Shown here: one piece after another, positions 6,143-6,707 of the stretch
How the letters are laid out: every line of letters starts with the position of its first letter
Numbering within the stretch: position 1 is the first letter of the stretch
Position numbers and translations under genes: made by a program
Notes under the pieces: generated by a model
Told to the model about the DNA's origin: nothing
Database searches by the model: none
Seen by the model: only the letters and a program-made list of their open reading frames with translations
Assembly: GCA_905211485.1 (NCBI GenBank)
Contig: CAJMAW010000153.1
Coordinates: 1 to 6,707, forward strand
Direction of reading: 5' to 3'
DNA length: 6,707 nt
Origin: an uncultured Lentisphaeria bacterium
Lineage (GTDB): Bacteria; Verrucomicrobiota; Lentisphaeria; Victivallales; UBA1829

Positions 6143-6707
6143 ATGAGAAACACAAAAAGAATCCCGCGGAGGAACGGAAGAGGCAAAAGAAGACCATTCA
6201 CGCTGATCGAACTTGTGGTGGTCATCGTCATCCTGGTCACGCTCGCATCCATCGCGACCCCGATGTACATGAACTATACGAAAAAGGCCAAGATCGGCGC
6301 CGCGACCACCCAGGTCAAAATGCTCAAGGAAGCCCTGACCGGATATAAACTCGACGTCGGGAGCTATCCGGACTCCCTGGAAGGACTGATCGAAAACACC
6401 TCCTCCAGCGAAAAATGGGACGGTCCCTATCTCGATCCCCCGAAAATCCCCCTGGATCCCTGGGGCAATGAATACGTCTACGTCAATCCGGGCGAGCACG
6501 GCGATTTTGATCTCTCCTCCTACGGCGCCGACGGCCAGAGCGGAGGAACCGGAGAAAATGCCGACATCAACAGCTGGGAATACATCCTTGCCAACGCGGA
6601 TAACTCCATTGCCGAATACGCCCCGCCAGAGCTTGTCACGCTTGAAGGACAGCTGGTAGACAGCCGCATTGCCGACGCGCTTGCCGCTATGGCGGCGGGC
6701 ACCCGGG
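6143..6707 (+). CDS. gspG: GspG, T2SS major pseudopilin (3' truncated by window end)
   Basis: GspG is the main subunit of the periplasmic pseudopilus. 188 codons are visible with no stop. The leader of 18 residues is strongly basic (MRNTKRIPRRNGRGKRRP) and is followed by the prepilin motif FTLIELVVV at 19-27, with Glu at mature position 5, and a hydrophobic helix to about residue 40. The residue before the cleavage site is Pro18, where Gly is nearly invariant in studied systems. The GspG core follows: ALTGYKLDVGSYPDSLEGL (64-82), WDGPYLDPPKIPLDPWGNEY (92-111), and the calcium-binding region LSSYGADGQSGGTGENADI (124-142) ending at Trp145. Most GspG proteins stop at about this point, but here at least 43 more residues continue, with no known motif. 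The AAGGAGG site supports the start at 6143; an alternative ATG at 5975 would add 56 charged residues. Confidence 0.93.
   Translation, partial: MRNTKRIPRRNGRGKRRPFTLIELVVVIVILVTLASIATPMYMNYTKKAKIGAATTQVKMLKEALTGYKLDVGSYPDSLEGLIENTSSSEKWDGPYLDPPKIPLDPWGNEYVYVNPGEHGDFDLSSYGADGQSGGTGENADINSWEYILANADNSIAEYAPPELVTLEGQLVDSRIADALAAMAAGTR

Noticed and set aside
2984..6707. Type IV pilus assembly cluster (PilB, PilC, PilA) instead of T2SS
   Set aside because: The major pseudopilin has the GspG calcium-loop signature, the order is D-E-F-G behind a GspC-like gene, and no pilT, pilM, pilN or pilO is present.

Overview
The window is a continuous, plus-strand run of type II secretion system (T2SS, general secretory pathway) genes in the classical order C-D-E-F-G: a 5'-truncated GspC/PilP-like gene, gspD (secretin), gspE (cytoplasmic ATPase), gspF (inner-membrane platform) and gspG (major pseudopilin, running off the 3' end). 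No intrinsic terminator or convincing internal promoter is visible and the genes are close together (gaps of 142, 7, 64 and 164 nt), so the block reads as one operon entered and left mid-way. No tRNA, rRNA, CRISPR or insertion sequence is visible.

Organism: an outer membrane is implied by the secretin and its lipoprotein signal. The DNA is GC-rich, and TTA, CTA and TCA codons are scarce. The proteins are clearly T2SS but look divergent from proteobacterial forms: lipidated secretin with a long acidic linker, very short zinc loop in GspE, Pro instead of Gly before the pseudopilin cleavage site, and a C-terminally extended GspG. From memory, non-glycine residues before FTLIEL occur in Lentisphaerota/Verrucomicrobiota-Planctomycetota (PVC) bacteria. 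A PVC member, perhaps Lentisphaerota, is my best guess, but this is inference and not established.

Layout: 1-461, C-terminal part of a GspC-like protein with a Met/Asn/Pro-rich tail. 462-603, a gap with four tandem 12-bp repeats that also encode the end of a possible 32-residue peptide overlapping the gspD start. 604-2976, gspD. 2984-4705, gspE. 4706-4769, a purine-rich gap. 4770-5978, gspF. 5979-6142, a gap that is open in the gspG frame. 6143-6707, gspG without its stop.

How they work together: the GspC-like protein would link the inner-membrane platform to the periplasmic N-domains of the GspD outer-membrane pore. GspE hydrolyses ATP on the cytoplasmic face and drives GspF to assemble GspG subunits into the periplasmic pseudopilus that pushes folded exoproteins through GspD. 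The remaining components (minor pseudopilins H-K, GspL, GspM, prepilin peptidase GspO) are not in the window; some may lie downstream. I do not see a wholly new system. The unusual points are lineage-type variations on a T2SS plus some curious small-ORF and repeat structure between genes.
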